32,915 nt of DNA, from assembly GCA_023430325.1 (NCBI GenBank), contig JAEZAU010000025.1, forward strand, positions 1-32,915, given 5' to 3'. Below, one piece after another: positions 32,793 through 32,915 of this stretch. Positions within the stretch are counted from its first letter, which is position 1. Every line of letters starts with the position of its first letter. The notes under the pieces were generated by a model, which ran no database searches, was not told the origin of the DNA, and saw nothing but the letters and a program-made list of their open reading frames with translations. Made by a program: the position numbers and the translations under genes. This DNA comes from Bacteroidota bacterium. Its GTDB lineage: Bacteria; Bacteroidota; Bacteroidia; Flavobacteriales_F; PHOS-HE28.

Positions 32793-32915
32793 TCAGCGAT
32801 CCACGCGCTCCACGATACGTACGCCACGTACGCGCTTGAGCTTTTCCATGAGCGCGTTGAGGTGTTCTGTGTCATGTACATAGGCCATCACCTTGCCTTC
32901 GAAGATGCCATCGTT
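32793..32915 (-). CDS. RelA/SpoT family (p)ppGpp synthetase/hydrolase, C-terminal fragment
   Basis: Only the last 40 residues are inside the window; the frame is open to the right edge. They read NDGIFEGKVMAYVHD, then HLNALMEKLKRVRGVRIVER, then VDR and a stop. This matches the end of the C-terminal ACT domain of long RelA/SpoT (Rsh) proteins of Bacteroidota, the regulatory end that controls (p)ppGpp synthesis and hydrolysis. The catalytic domains lie outside the window, so enzymatic activity cannot be judged. It is on the same strand as, and upstream of, the Fur-family gene, but the 298-bp gap with a repeat argues for separate transcription. Confidence 0.85.
   Translation of the reverse strand, partial: NDGIFEGKVMAYVHDTEHLNALMEKLKRVRGVRIVERVDR

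Overview
The window reads as the chromosome of a Bacteroidota bacterium, most likely an uncultured, moderately GC-rich member of the Flavobacteriales. The evidence is the type IX secretion (T9SS) gene content: secreted proteins with type A and type B sorting domains, PorP/SprF, and a PD40-PKD-OmpA protein. An S46 dipeptidyl-peptidase, TAnnTTTG-like promoter boxes, and a RelA/SpoT C-terminus of Bacteroidota type agree with this. No tRNA, rRNA, CRISPR array, insertion sequence or prophage gene was seen.

Positions 1-16282 are an almost continuous minus-strand block of very large surface or secreted proteins. The first (1-6617) is a mosaic of FN3, jelly-roll, CUB, Ig-like and TSP3 modules whose C-terminus lies beyond the left edge. 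After 450 bp of non-coding DNA comes a translationally coupled cassette, in transcription order: a SBBP/HYR adhesin with a type B T9SS sorting domain (10179-16282), a PorP/SprF protein and an OmpA-family protein. The adhesin gene is split by a one-base deficit in one copy of a 90-bp tandem repeat (copies of 90, 89 and 90 bp), so it appears as two open frames.

Positions 16344-19596 run on the plus strand: an ECF sigma factor divergent from the adhesin, a one-TM small protein, a DPP11-like S46 peptidase and a pterin carbinolamine dehydratase, all overlapping or nearly so. A minus-strand mscL-GNAT pair and a plus-strand OprP-type porin follow. Next is a second large secreted protein (21830-24565, type A sorting domain) that shares its N-terminal domain, TSP3 repeats and a C-terminal module with the giant protein at the left edge. 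A strong terminator sits at its 3' end.

Positions 24795-26779 (plus) hold a tandem UspA protein, a DUF1883-like protein and a two-TM protein of unknown function. From 26823 to the right edge all genes are on the minus strand. In transcription order from the right they are the RelA/SpoT C-terminus, then a tight run of Fur-family regulator, STAS protein, purA, an rRNA methyltransferase and a TonB-like protein. After these come hsp20, a small TonB_C protein and a small conserved protein.

The most unusual items are the frameshifted repeat in the adhesin, a structured dispersed repeat found twice just 3' of minus-strand genes (6954-7031 and 32633-32697), the ECF sigma gene head-to-head with the T9SS adhesin cassette, the module sharing between the two large secreted proteins, and a marked excess of GATC. 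I found nothing I can defend as a wholly new system; the T9SS cassette plus ECF sigma neighbourhood is the best candidate for a functional unit.
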